Below are positions 15,320 through 23,527 of a DNA stretch of 64,000 nt, piece after piece (the first letter of the stretch is position 1; each line of letters opens with the position of its first letter). Origin of the DNA: Taibaiella soli. Its GTDB lineage: Bacteria; Bacteroidota; Bacteroidia; Chitinophagales; Chitinophagaceae. Location: NCBI RefSeq assembly GCF_003236175.1, contig NZ_QKTW01000026.1, forward strand, positions 1 through 64,000, in the 5' to 3' direction. The translations under genes were made by a program, and so were the position numbers. The notes beneath the pieces were generated by a model that made no database searches, had not been told where the DNA came from, and was given only the letters and a program-made list of their open reading frames with translations.

Positions 15320-17371
15320 ATGCTCTCAAAAGAACTAATGCTCAAGGCTTACCGGTTGATGATGACCGCAAAAGCTATGGCCGACATCTATGATGCCAAC
15401 CGCCAGATTTGTAAATATGTACACAGCACCTCCCGCGGACATGAAGCTATCCAACTAGCTACTGCTTTCCTGTTGCAACCTGATGACTATGTAAGTCCGT
15501 ATTACCGCGACGAAAGTATCATGCTCGGTATGGGCTATCGTCCGTATGAACTGATGCTGCAACTGCTCGCAAAAGCAGATGATCCGTTTACCGGAGGCCG
15601 CGCTTATTATAACCACCCGAATATCCGCAGAGATAATTTTCCTAAAATTATTCACCAGAGCAGCGCCACCGGCATGCAGGTAATTCCTACCACTGGTGTG
15701 GCTCAGGGGATTCAATACATCGAAACACAGAAATTAAAAGAATATAAAGTGCCACCTGTAGTTGTTTGTTCGCTTGGCGACGGCAGCGTTACCGAAGGTG
15801 AAGTGAGTGAAGCATTCCAGTTTGCTGCTTTGCACCAGCTTCCGGTTATTTACCTCGTTCAGGATAATGACTGGGGTATTTCCGTAAGCAGCGACGAAGC
15901 GCGCACAATGGACGCGTACGATTATGCGGGCGGTTTCAAAGGTCTGGAAAGAGTACGGTGTAATGGCAGCGATTTTGCCGATGCGTACAAAACCATGGCT
16001 ACTACAATTGATTGGGTACGTACCGAACGTAAACCAATTCTCGTACACGCTAAAGTGCCATTACTCGGGCACCATACATCAGGTGTGCGCAAAGAATGGT
16101 ACCGTACTGCTGAAGACCTCGAAAAACATTATAAAGACGATCCGGCGCCAAAACTCCGCAAAGTGCTACTGGGTAAGGGCGTGAGCGCAGAGCAACTGGA
16201 TAAAATCGAAGCGGAAGAAAAAGAATTTGCACAACGTGAGTTTGAAAGCGCTGTAGCTGCTGCCGACCCAGATCCTGCAACTGTAGCGGATCATGTGTTT
16301 GCACCAAATCCGGTAACGGAAGAAAAAGGAACGCGTGTACCAGCCGGTCGCGAAAAAGTGGTGATGGTGGATGCGGCATTGCATGCGGTGGAAGAAATTC
16401 TGCAAGATTATCCGGAAGCCTTGTTCTACGGTCAGGATGTAGGCAAACGCCTTGGTGGTGTATTCCGCGAAGCTGCTACCCTCGCCGATAAATTCGGTGA
16501 TGATCGCGTATTCAACACAGCCATTCAGGAAGCATATATCATCGGTTCAACTGTTGGTATGAGCGCGGTAGGCCTGAAGCCAATCGTTGAAGTTCAGTTT
16601 GCCGATTATATTTATCCGGGCATCAACCAGCTGGTAACAGAAATCAGTAAGTCATCTTATCTGAGCTGTGGTAAATACCCGGTGTCTTGTATTATTCGTG
16701 TGCCGATCGGCGCTTATGGCGGCGGCGGTCCATACCACAGCGGAAGCGTGGAAAGCACGCTAGCCACTATTAAAGGTATCAAGATTGCGTATCCAAGTAA
16801 TGCTGCCGATATGAAAGGTCTGATGAAAGCTGCTTTCCTCGATCCGAATCCGGTGGTAATGCTAGAACATAAAGGTCTTTACTGGAGCAAGGTTCCGGGT
16901 ACGGACGAAGCTAAAACCATTGAACCGGATCGCGACTATGTATTGCCGTTCGGTAAAGGAGCGGTTGTTGTAGAAGCAAGTCGGGAAGCGATGGATAACG
17001 GCGAATCCATCTGTATCATCACTTATGGCATGGGCGTTTATTGGGCGAAAAACGCTGCGAAACAATTCCAGGGCCAGGTAGAAGTAATCGATCTGCGCAC
17101 TATTTATCCTTGTGATGAAGAGCTGGTTTTTGCGACAGTGAAAAAACACGGCAAATGTCTCGTGCTGACAGAGGAACAATTACGTAACTCATTTGCAGAA
17201 GCATTGGCCGGCCGTATCGCTCAGGTTTGCTTCAAAAACCTGGATGCGCCAGTACAAACAATCGGTGCAATGGATTTACCGGCGGTGCCAATGAACATGG
17301 CGCTGGAAGCTGCAATGCTGCCGAATGCGGATAAAGTGGCGGATAAGATTAAATTTTTGCTGGCTTACTAG
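15320..17371 (+). CDS. Branched-chain 2-oxoacid dehydrogenase E1, fused alpha and beta subunits
   Basis: A 683-residue thiamine diphosphate enzyme joining E1-alpha (about 1-320) and E1-beta (about 345-683) in one chain, as is usual in many Bacteroidota. The TPP-binding motif starts at G153 with GDGSVTEGEVSEAF and ends near VQDNDWGISV. The beta part opens with VVMVDAALHAVEEILQDYP and has GQDVGKRLGGVF and VEVQFADYIYPG. It is predicted to decarboxylate 2-oxo acids from Leu, Ile and Val and pass the acyl group to E2 lipoamide, giving isovaleryl-CoA and related primers for iso-fatty acids. The E2 and E3 genes are not in the window. It is convergent with the branched-chain aminotransferase that makes its substrates. 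A pyruvate-type E1 cannot be fully excluded. Confidence 0.88.
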   Translation: MLSKELMLKAYRLMMTAKAMADIYDANRQICKYVHSTSRGHEAIQLATAFLLQPDDYVSPYYRDESIMLGMGYRPYELMLQLLAKADDPFTGGRAYYNHPNIRRDNFPKIIHQSSATGMQVIPTTGVAQGIQYIETQKLKEYKVPPVVVCSLGDGSVTEGEVSEAFQFAALHQLPVIYLVQDNDWGISVSSDEARTMDAYDYAGGFKGLERVRCNGSDFADAYKTMATTIDWVRTERKPILVHAKVPLLGHHTSGVRKEWYRTAEDLEKHYKDDPAPKLRKVLLGKGVSAEQLDKIEAEEKEFAQREFESAVAAADPDPATVADHVFAPNPVTEEKGTRVPAGREKVVMVDAALHAVEEILQDYPEALFYGQDVGKRLGGVFREAATLADKFGDDRVFNTAIQEAYIIGSTVGMSAVGLKPIVEVQFADYIYPGINQLVTEISKSSYLSCGKYPVSCIIRVPIGAYGGGGPYHSGSVESTLATIKGIKIAYPSNAADMKGLMKAAFLDPNPVVMLEHKGLYWSKVPGTDEAKTIEPDRDYVLPFGKGAVVVEASREAMDNGESICIITYGMGVYWAKNAAKQFQGQVEVIDLRTIYPCDEELVFATVKKHGKCLVLTEEQLRNSFAEALAGRIAQVCFKNLDAPVQTIGAMDLPAVPMNMALEAAMLPNADKVADKIKFLLAY

Positions 17372-17423
17372 AGATCAATGGTCAATCGTGAATGGTGAAT
17401 GATCGTAATAAATAACATATTAT

Positions 17424-17454
17424 AGAGACGTTGCAATGCAACGTCTCTTTTTTA
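17424..17454 (+). terminator. Terminator of the E1 gene
   Basis: AGAGACGTTGC pairs perfectly with GCAACGTCTCT around AAT and is followed by TTTTTT. It lies about 50 bases after the E1 stop codon. Confidence 0.88.
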
Positions 17455-17595
17455 TACAAGGAATATCAACAACACGGGTGGTTGCGTCAGCATTAAAGCC
17501 GTGCAGACTGGTTCACGCAAATGTCGACAGTCAGAGACTGTCAAGTTGCTTTGACACAGGAGCGCTTCGCTAACTCCTGCGCTAGTTCGAAATAA

Positions 17596-17627
17596 AAATA
17601 GCCCCCACGATACCGTGGAGGCTATTT
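17596..17627 (-). terminator. Terminator of the branched-chain aminotransferase gene
   Basis: AAATAGCCCCCACG pairs with CGTGGAGGCTATTT (one mismatch) around a 4-base loop. On the minus strand it is followed by TTTTATTTCG. It lies about 20 bases after the stop codon. Between this and the E1 terminator, at 17500-17590, is a spacer with small inverted repeats (GACAGTCAGAGACTGTC). Confidence 0.8.
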
Positions 17628-17648
17628 CTTGTAAGCTCGAAGCTAAAA

Positions 17649-18719
17649 CTATGCTTTTACAATCCAGTCATGCGTATCCGCTTTGCGGCCATAACGGATT
17701 TCAGACAGTTCAGACTTCAACCAGTTAGTGATTTCGGCATTTTCAGGGGCCGGCAATTTCATGTGCGTATCGTGGAAGGTTAGTTCGGCGATTGGTGCAA
17801 TGGAAGCTGCAGTACCAGTACCGAACGCTTCGGTAAATTTGCCTGCTTTATACGCTTCTTCCAATTCGTCGAGACTAATAGGACGTTCTTCAACGGTGAT
17901 TCCTTTTTCGCGCAGCAAAGTGATCACACTGTCACGTGTCACACCTTCAAGAATAGTTCCTGCAGCGAGATCTGGCGTTAATACTTTACCGTCAACTACG
18001 AAGAAAACGTTCATGGTACCGATTTCCTGAACATATTTATGTTCGAAACCATCAGTCCAGAGGATCTGATCATAGCCCATTTCACGGATCTTCATGGTTG
18101 GGTACATGCTCATACCGTAGTTACCGGCAGCTTTTGTGAAGCCGATACCACCAGGGAAAGCGCGTACATATTGTTCCTGAACGAAGATAGAAACCGGTTT
18201 GCTGTAATAAGGACCTGCAGGGCTCGTGATGATGATGAACATGAATTTCTCAGCAGGTTTTACGCCGATAAATTCATCAACAGCAATCATAAACGGACGG
18301 ATGTACAGGGAAGTACCTTCACCACCCGGAACCCATTCTTTGTCCAGTTCAACCAGTTGGCGCATACCGCCGATAAAAATATCTTCAGGAACATCTGGCA
18401 TACCCATACGCTCAGCAGAGCGGTTCATACGCTTCCAGTTGTCGTAAGGACGGAAGATGATTGGGTCGCCATCCGGATTTTGATATGCTTTTACACCTTC
18501 AAAAATAGCTTGACCATAGTGCATGAATGTAGTAGCAGGACTCAGGCTGAGATTCTCGAAAGGAACAATTTCTGGCTGTTTCCAGGCTCCGTTTTCATAA
18601 TAAGCAACCAGCATGTGATCTGCGTAAAGTTTACCAAACTGAATATTGTCATGGTTCAATTCACTGATCCGGCTCTTGGTAACTTTGTTCACACGAATGT
18701 CTAAAGTGGAAACACTCAT
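17649..18719 (-). CDS. ilvE: Branched-chain amino acid aminotransferase
   Basis: A 356-residue PLP fold-type IV aminotransferase that interconverts Leu, Ile and Val with their 2-oxo acids using glutamate/2-oxoglutarate (cytoplasm). The PLP lysine is K196 in GFTKAAGNYG. YGQAIFEGVKAYQ (68-80), SLYIRPFMIAVDE (137-149) and the GTAASIAPI phosphate-cup loop are all typical of the eukaryote-like BCAT group II. I chose the ATG at 18719 (MSVSTLDIRV). An upstream in-frame ATG at 18797 would add a phenylalanine-rich extension unlike the family. The gene shares a 102-base divergent spacer with the small protein at 18822 and is convergent with the E1 gene, the next step in branched-chain catabolism. Confidence 0.93.
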   Translation of the reverse strand: MSVSTLDIRVNKVTKSRISELNHDNIQFGKLYADHMLVAYYENGAWKQPEIVPFENLSLSPATTFMHYGQAIFEGVKAYQNPDGDPIIFRPYDNWKRMNRSAERMGMPDVPEDIFIGGMRQLVELDKEWVPGGEGTSLYIRPFMIAVDEFIGVKPAEKFMFIIITSPAGPYYSKPVSIFVQEQYVRAFPGGIGFTKAAGNYGMSMYPTMKIREMGYDQILWTDGFEHKYVQEIGTMNVFFVVDGKVLTPDLAAGTILEGVTRDSVITLLREKGITVEERPISLDELEEAYKAGKFTEAFGTGTAASIAPIAELTFHDTHMKLPAPENAEITNWLKSELSEIRYGRKADTHDWIVKA

Positions 18720-18821
18720 AAAACGATAAATTTGAAAATCGAAAAGGATTAAATTCGCGGCAAAGAAACGAAAAATTCCCCGGATGCTATAGTCCATTCG
18801 TTTTTCTAATATCTAACAGCT

Positions 18822-19289
18822 ATGAGTGAACAACCAGACATAATAAATACAGATATAATATCAGAAACTACTAATGCGTACTGGGAAGATATTAGCCCGC
18901 TGGTAAATGGACGGGCACCAAAAGATACTTTAGTACTGACAACACCGTACGATCCCGGTAGCCCAACGGAAAGCCAAATGTTAAAAATAATGCAGGCTTG
19001 CCAATTACAATCTGATCAATTCAATATCTTATCACTTTCTGAAAATCAACTTGTTGCGTGGCACCAATTAAGAGATTACTTAAAACCAAAGAATGTGATT
19101 CTGTTTGGAATTACGGCGGAACAACTGGGGATCGCTATTCATTTTATGCCGCATCAGGTAAACCGGTTTAATGATTGCAGCTGGATTCCGACTTTAACGA
19201 TTGAGCAGTTAGAGATGTACCCGGACATCAAAAAACACTTCTGGAACTACGGTTTGAAACCCGTATTTATAGATAAGATTTACGGATAG
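18822..19289 (+). CDS. Hypothetical protein with possible uracil-DNA-glycosylase-like fold
   Basis: A 155-residue protein I cannot name securely. Its layout resembles the UDG superfamily without the catalytic residues. LVLTTPYDPGSPTESQMLKIM (37-57) sits where glycosylases have the GExPG and ExxxGxxL segments. KPKNVILFGITAEQLG (88-103) resembles the central strand plus helix. WIPTLTIEQLEMYPDIKKHFW resembles the late IPTxHPxxLLxxPxxK block, with the catalytic HPS replaced. The E. coli polymerase III psi subunit HolD is also UDG-fold, so a replisome or repair accessory role is conceivable. RecQ follows 97 bases downstream in the same direction. The resemblance is by eye and weak. Confidence 0.6.
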   Translation: MSEQPDIINTDIISETTNAYWEDISPLVNGRAPKDTLVLTTPYDPGSPTESQMLKIMQACQLQSDQFNILSLSENQLVAWHQLRDYLKPKNVILFGITAEQLGIAIHFMPHQVNRFNDCSWIPTLTIEQLEMYPDIKKHFWNYGLKPVFIDKIYG

Positions 19290-19386
19290 ATATTTTTAAA
19301 AATAAGTGAGTATTTACTCACTCAATGCTATTCTATAGCATTTATTTGTTATTTCAGTCAGTTTTTTAACGCACATACACTGTTTT

Positions 19387-21273
19387 TTGAGTACAGCACA
19401 ATCCATTTTAAAGAAATATTGGGGTTATGATCATTTCCGTCCGATGCAGGCGGAGATTATAGAAAGTGTGCTCAATAGGCAGGATACACTTGCATTACTG
19501 CCGACCGGAAGTGGCAAATCGATTTGTTATCAGATTCCGCCTTTGGCCAAACCTGGCCTCACGCTGGTGGTTTCACCGCTTATTGCTTTAATGCAGGATC
19601 AGGTACGAAGATTAAAGAAGCAGGGAATCATGGCTGCGGCCATTCATGCAGGTATGAACTTTGCGCAGGTGAAACAGACGCTGGATAACATGCTGCACGG
19701 TCCGTTTAAAATGTTATTCGTTTCACCGGAACGGTTGCAAACAGATCTTTTCCAGGAATATCTGCCTGAGTTGGATATTAATTTAATCGCGGTGGATGAA
19801 GCCCACTGTATTTCCCAATGGGGTCACGACTTCCGTCCGGATTATCTGAAAATCGCTTCTGTCAGAGAAGTATTTCCAGATGTGCCGGTTCTGGCGCTCA
19901 CAGCCTCGGCAACTCCGGAAGTACAGGAAGATATTGCCCTGCAATTAAAATTAAACCGTCCCGCTATTTTCCGTCAGAGTTTCGAACGTACCAATATTTT
20001 TTACGAAGTAAAGTATAGTGAAAACAAAACCGGCGATATGCTGGCTGCGTTGCAAATGTTTCCCGGAACGGCCATCATTTATTGCAGAAGCCGGAAACAA
20101 ACGGAAAACCTTACGAAGACTTTACAGCAGCAACAGTTCAAAGCACTCGCCTATCATGCAGGTCTGCCACGTGACCGTCGTGAAGCTGCACAAGAGGCCT
20201 GGATGAATAATGAAGCGACTATTATGGTGGCAACAACCGCATTCGGGATGGGCATTGATAAATCTGACGTACGGCTGGTCATTCACTATGATGCGCCTGA
20301 ACATCTCGAAGCCTGGTATCAGGAAGCGGGGCGCGCAGGTCGTGACGGAAAGCCTTCAAAAGCCATTACTTTATATAATTATGCTGATGGCAAGCGGCTA
20401 AAAATGAGCATTGACACGCAGTTTCCTCCAGAGACCTTTCTGCGGAAAGTGTACCAATCTGTTGCAGAATATTTGCAAATAGCCACGGGAACAGAACCCG
20501 ATCAGTACTACCCTTTTGATCTGGCAGATTTTGCTGCAAAATTTAAACTAGAGGCATTACCCGCGAGCTATGCCCTAAAACTACTGGGCCAGGACGGCCT
20601 TTGGACGATGTCTGATTCGGTACGCAATCCGGCCACCATCCAGTTTACTGCTGAACGAGCCGAAATAGACAACCTCTACCGGCATTATCCCGATCTTGGC
20701 TATATCGCTATCAGTTTATTACGACAGTACAATGGGATCTTCCAGCATCCGGTTACGATCCGCCTCGCTGCGATTGCCAATCAATTAAAAATGCCGCAGG
20801 CAAAAATTGAGCAGGCAATTATTCAATTGCACCGAATGGGCATGTTGGAATATCGCCAGCCAAAAGAAGGTCCCCAATTGTTTTTTCACCATTATAGAGT
20901 TGATAGCCGCCATTTGCTCATCAATCATGAGCGCATTCGTAGACTGCGGGAAAGACATGAAGCCCGGACTAAAGTAATGATTCAATTTCTGGAACAACAG
21001 ACCATTTGTCGTGACCGGATTTTGCTGAGTTATTTTGGAGAACAGCCGGGAAAGGACTGTGGGCATTGTGATGTTTGTCAGTCGAAAGAGAAAAAAGATC
21101 CCATAATCTTAAGCGCAAAATTGTTATTAAACTATTTGCAAAACATCGAGAAGACCACCATTGCCCAATTGCAACAGCATTTTCACCAACCCGCGCTGAT
21201 CGATCTGCTTCGTGAACTTTCAGACAACGGCAACATAGACATTAACGACAATGAAATTTGCCTGCGCAAATAA
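19387..21273 (+). CDS. recQ: ATP-dependent DNA helicase RecQ
   Basis: A 628-residue 3'-5' superfamily 2 helicase acting in recombination and repair. Walker A is TGSGKS (40-45). The DEAH box is D137-E-A-H140 in VDEAHCISQWGHDFRPDY, which also holds the RecQ aromatic-rich loop. Helicase C motifs include TTAFGMGIDKSDVRLVIH and the arginine finger QEAGRAGRDG. The RecQ C-terminal zinc region is visible as CRDRILLSYFGE then CGHCDVC. No HRDC domain is recognisable at the C-terminus, which ends with a short winged-helix-like tail. The start codon is TTG at 19387 (STAQSILKKYWGYDHFRPMQ follows); no ATG is available upstream in frame near the family's normal N-terminus. Confidence 0.93.
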   Translation: MSTAQSILKKYWGYDHFRPMQAEIIESVLNRQDTLALLPTGSGKSICYQIPPLAKPGLTLVVSPLIALMQDQVRRLKKQGIMAAAIHAGMNFAQVKQTLDNMLHGPFKMLFVSPERLQTDLFQEYLPELDINLIAVDEAHCISQWGHDFRPDYLKIASVREVFPDVPVLALTASATPEVQEDIALQLKLNRPAIFRQSFERTNIFYEVKYSENKTGDMLAALQMFPGTAIIYCRSRKQTENLTKTLQQQQFKALAYHAGLPRDRREAAQEAWMNNEATIMVATTAFGMGIDKSDVRLVIHYDAPEHLEAWYQEAGRAGRDGKPSKAITLYNYADGKRLKMSIDTQFPPETFLRKVYQSVAEYLQIATGTEPDQYYPFDLADFAAKFKLEALPASYALKLLGQDGLWTMSDSVRNPATIQFTAERAEIDNLYRHYPDLGYIAISLLRQYNGIFQHPVTIRLAAIANQLKMPQAKIEQAIIQLHRMGMLEYRQPKEGPQLFFHHYRVDSRHLLINHERIRRLRERHEARTKVMIQFLEQQTICRDRILLSYFGEQPGKDCGHCDVCQSKEKKDPIILSAKLLLNYLQNIEKTTIAQLQQHFHQPALIDLLRELSDNGNIDINDNEICLRK

Positions 21274-21324
21274 AATATATTCATGCAGTTGCCCGTTATC
21301 ACTACCATATTACTGCATAAATTT

Positions 21325-21332
21325 TACTTTTG
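21325..21332 (+). promoter_or_regulatory. -7 element TACTTTTG seven bases before the oxidoreductase start
   Basis: TACTTTTG matches TAnnTTTG, with exactly 7 bases to ATG 21340. This suggests a leaderless transcript. The -33 box is not evident. Confidence 0.55.
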
Positions 21333-21339
21333 ATTCCCA

Positions 21340-22350
21340 ATGAAACAACCAATCCGTTTTGCGCTTATTGGCTATGGCAATATTGGCCGTCGTCATGCGG
21401 AGCATATTCATAATAATCCAGACACCGTTCTCGTAGCCGTTTGCGACGTTCGGGCGGAAGTAAAGGAACTGCTGAACGACGATATTTCTTTTTATACAAC
21501 GTTGGAAGAAATGCTGGCGAATACACAGGCTGATGTGCTTTGTGTCTGCACGCCCAACTATCTGCACGAACCACATACCATTGCAGGATTAAAAGCAGGA
21601 TTGCATACCGTAGTGGAAAAACCGATGGCGCTAAGTGTCGCCGAGTGCGACCGGATGATCGCAGCTTCAAAGGAAGCGGACCGAATTATTTTCGCCGTAA
21701 AACAGAACCGTTACAATCCGCCTGTGCAAGCCGTAAAACAATTGCTAAACCGTAAAGAACTCGGCAATGTATATATGGTACAGGTAAATTGCTTCTGGAA
21801 TCGTGGCGATGCGTATTATTCAAATAGTGACTGGCGCGGCCGCAAGGCAAAAGACGGTGGCTGTCTGTTTACGCAGTTCAGTCATTTCGTGGATATTCTT
21901 TTTTATCTGAATGGCACGATTGCCGAAGCAAAAGGAACCTTGCACAACTACGCACATCAGCACAATACAGAGTTTGAAGACACAGGCAGCTTTATCATGA
22001 AAGCTGATAACGGTTCTATCGTGAATTTCAATTTTACGACCTGCTCTTTTGAAAAAAACATGGAGGGCGCTTTTACGTTTTTCGCAGAAAAAGGAACGGT
22101 AAAAATCGGTGGTCAATACTTAAACACGATCGAATACCAGTGCCTGGAAAATGCCACTCTTCCGGAAATCAATATTACCGCCAAAGCCAATGACTACGGC
22201 CTTTATCAGGGTTCAATGAGTAATCACGACAAGCTGATTCAAAATGTGGTCAACGTATTACATCACAACGAAGCCATTATGACCAGCGCGGAAGAAGGTC
22301 GCGAAGTGGTACGGATGATTGAACAGATGTATGCTTCGGCTGCACTGTAG
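21340..22350 (+). CDS. Gfo/Idh/MocA family oxidoreductase, WlbA/WbpB-like
   Basis: A 336-residue NAD(P)-dependent sugar-type dehydrogenase. The N-terminal Rossmann fold has IGYGNIGRRHAEHI (8-21), then VCTPNYLHEPHTI and the family hallmark VVEKPMAL (EKP). The C-terminal domain contains KQNRYNPPVQAVKQLL, NCFWNRGDAYYSNSDWRG and DGGCLFTQFSHFVDIL, with the conserved His of the catalytic pocket. This combination resembles UDP-GlcNAc(A) 3-dehydrogenases of the WlbA/WbpB group used in surface polysaccharide synthesis, which prefer such QNRxNP motifs. No polysaccharide genes are adjacent, so the substrate is inferred only from sequence style. Confidence 0.8.
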   Translation: MKQPIRFALIGYGNIGRRHAEHIHNNPDTVLVAVCDVRAEVKELLNDDISFYTTLEEMLANTQADVLCVCTPNYLHEPHTIAGLKAGLHTVVEKPMALSVAECDRMIAASKEADRIIFAVKQNRYNPPVQAVKQLLNRKELGNVYMVQVNCFWNRGDAYYSNSDWRGRKAKDGGCLFTQFSHFVDILFYLNGTIAEAKGTLHNYAHQHNTEFEDTGSFIMKADNGSIVNFNFTTCSFEKNMEGAFTFFAEKGTVKIGGQYLNTIEYQCLENATLPEINITAKANDYGLYQGSMSNHDKLIQNVVNVLHHNEAIMTSAEEGREVVRMIEQMYASAAL

Positions 22351-22402
22351 TCGTTAAAAAATTAGAAGGTTAACGAGTTAAATAGTCGTTACGTAAAATC
22401 AT

Positions 22403-22431
22403 AAAAGACCTCGCGTTTTGCGAGGTCTTTT
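22403..22431. terminator. Bidirectional terminator between oxidoreductase and redoxin genes
   Basis: AAAAGACCTCGC pairs perfectly with GCGAGGTCTTTT around a 5-base loop. It lies between convergent genes and can serve both. It is flanked by TTAACC-rich spacer repeats. Confidence 0.88.
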
Positions 22432-22494
22432 ACTTTATGTTTGTGAGGCATCAACTAATTAACCCCTTAACAAATTAACCAGTTAACTAAAAAA

Positions 22495-23139
22495 TTAACT
22501 CCCGATTTTGATAGAACAACCAATAGAACGGGTTGACTGTGGGTTAATTGCTTTGTTGGCAACCATATTGGTCATTGCATCTTTCAGATACATCTTAGTT
22601 GATTTACCCGGGTCTGCAGGGCTATCTTCCATTGCACCTTTGTAAACGAGTCTACCTGTCCCATCAAAAAGAAACACCTCAGGCGTATGACTGGCACCAA
22701 ATGCTGTTACCACCGGACCTTCATCCACTACATAAGGAACGTTGTAGCCTTGCTGTTCGCTGTATTTGGTCATTGCTTCATAAGAATCCTGGTCACCACG
22801 TTGTGTTGCATTTGAGTTAATGACGATCATACCAATACCCTCTTTTCGTGCCAACTCCATCATTTCTTTGGTACGCGGCTGGCTTTTGATCACATAAGGA
22901 CAGGTGTTGCATGAAAACATCACCAGCAAACCTTTTTTGGTTTTTACTTCATTGAGCGTATATCTTTTCTTATCAGTCGCGAGCATGCTCAGATCACCGG
23001 CAGGCAACTGCGAACCGATTTCAATGCTTTGTTTGGCTTCCTGTGCAGCAGCAGGTTTGGTGCCTGCAGATTTTTGCGCATAAACAAAACCTGCACCGCT
23101 CAGCATCACGGCAGCAATCAGTATGGATATTCTTTTCAT
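22495..23139 (-). CDS. Secreted thioredoxin-fold (redoxin) protein
   Basis: A 214-residue exported AhpC/TSA-redoxin-type protein. Residues 1-22 are a signal peptide (MKRISILIAAVMLSG then VYAQ). The start is the ATG at 23139; the frame upstream only offers TTG. The thioredoxin fold contains LLVMFSCNTCPYVIKSQPR with a C-N-T-C active site near residue 85, GIGMIVINSNAT, and the cis-Pro-like HTPEVFLFD. Bacteroidota members of this CxTCP-type group are common periplasmic proteins of unknown partner, probably reductases or peroxidase-like. It is monocistronic between terminators and repeats. Confidence 0.85.
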   Translation of the reverse strand: MKRISILIAAVMLSGAGFVYAQKSAGTKPAAAQEAKQSIEIGSQLPAGDLSMLATDKKRYTLNEVKTKKGLLVMFSCNTCPYVIKSQPRTKEMMELARKEGIGMIVINSNATQRGDQDSYEAMTKYSEQQGYNVPYVVDEGPVVTAFGASHTPEVFLFDGTGRLVYKGAMEDSPADPGKSTKMYLKDAMTNMVANKAINPQSTRSIGCSIKIGS

Positions 23140-23527
23140 TATTTTGGTTTTAGCGTTTCTCAATTTACATCAATTGACGAATTGGTTGGACCGTTAATTT
23201 GTTAATAGTTTAAAAAAGTCTCGTAATGAATTTATTCGACGCGAAATCAGTTCCGACGTCGTACCGCAGTTCGGCAAAGTCTCTGACTTTGTCGCGGTGG
23301 CATCCGATCTCCTGATCGGAGAAAATATCATAGCAGTCGGGAGACCGTATCTGCCCGAACGAAAAAAAACACATCCTACGCGGGATGCTTCCGTCGTCAG
23401 CATGACAAACGCGAGCAAACACATTGCCTATTAATGAGTCAGTTTCCCGCAAAAAGGCGTAAGGAGCAAAGAGGCAAAACACGAGCAAGCACATTCCTCA
23501 CATTTCACACATTCACCACATTTCTTA
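23140..23527. repeat. Spacer with dispersed repeat fragments
   Basis: No gene is seen here. The spacer holds a fragment GACGCGAAATCAGTTCCGACG near 23237 (the GCGAAATC family) and a CAAAGTCTCTGACTTTG palindrome near 23274. Next come inverted GATCTCCTGATCGGAG near 23310 and a TACGCGGGATGCTTCCGTCG...GCATGAC copy at about 23373-23405. Two diverged pieces repeat the words ACACGCGAGCAAACACATT. These are mosaic remnants of the families found elsewhere in the window. Confidence 0.5.

Noticed and set aside
18720-18797. Longer N-terminus for the branched-chain aminotransferase
   Set aside because: The extra 26 residues are Phe/Ile-rich, unlike the family, and a normal family start is at the inner ATG.
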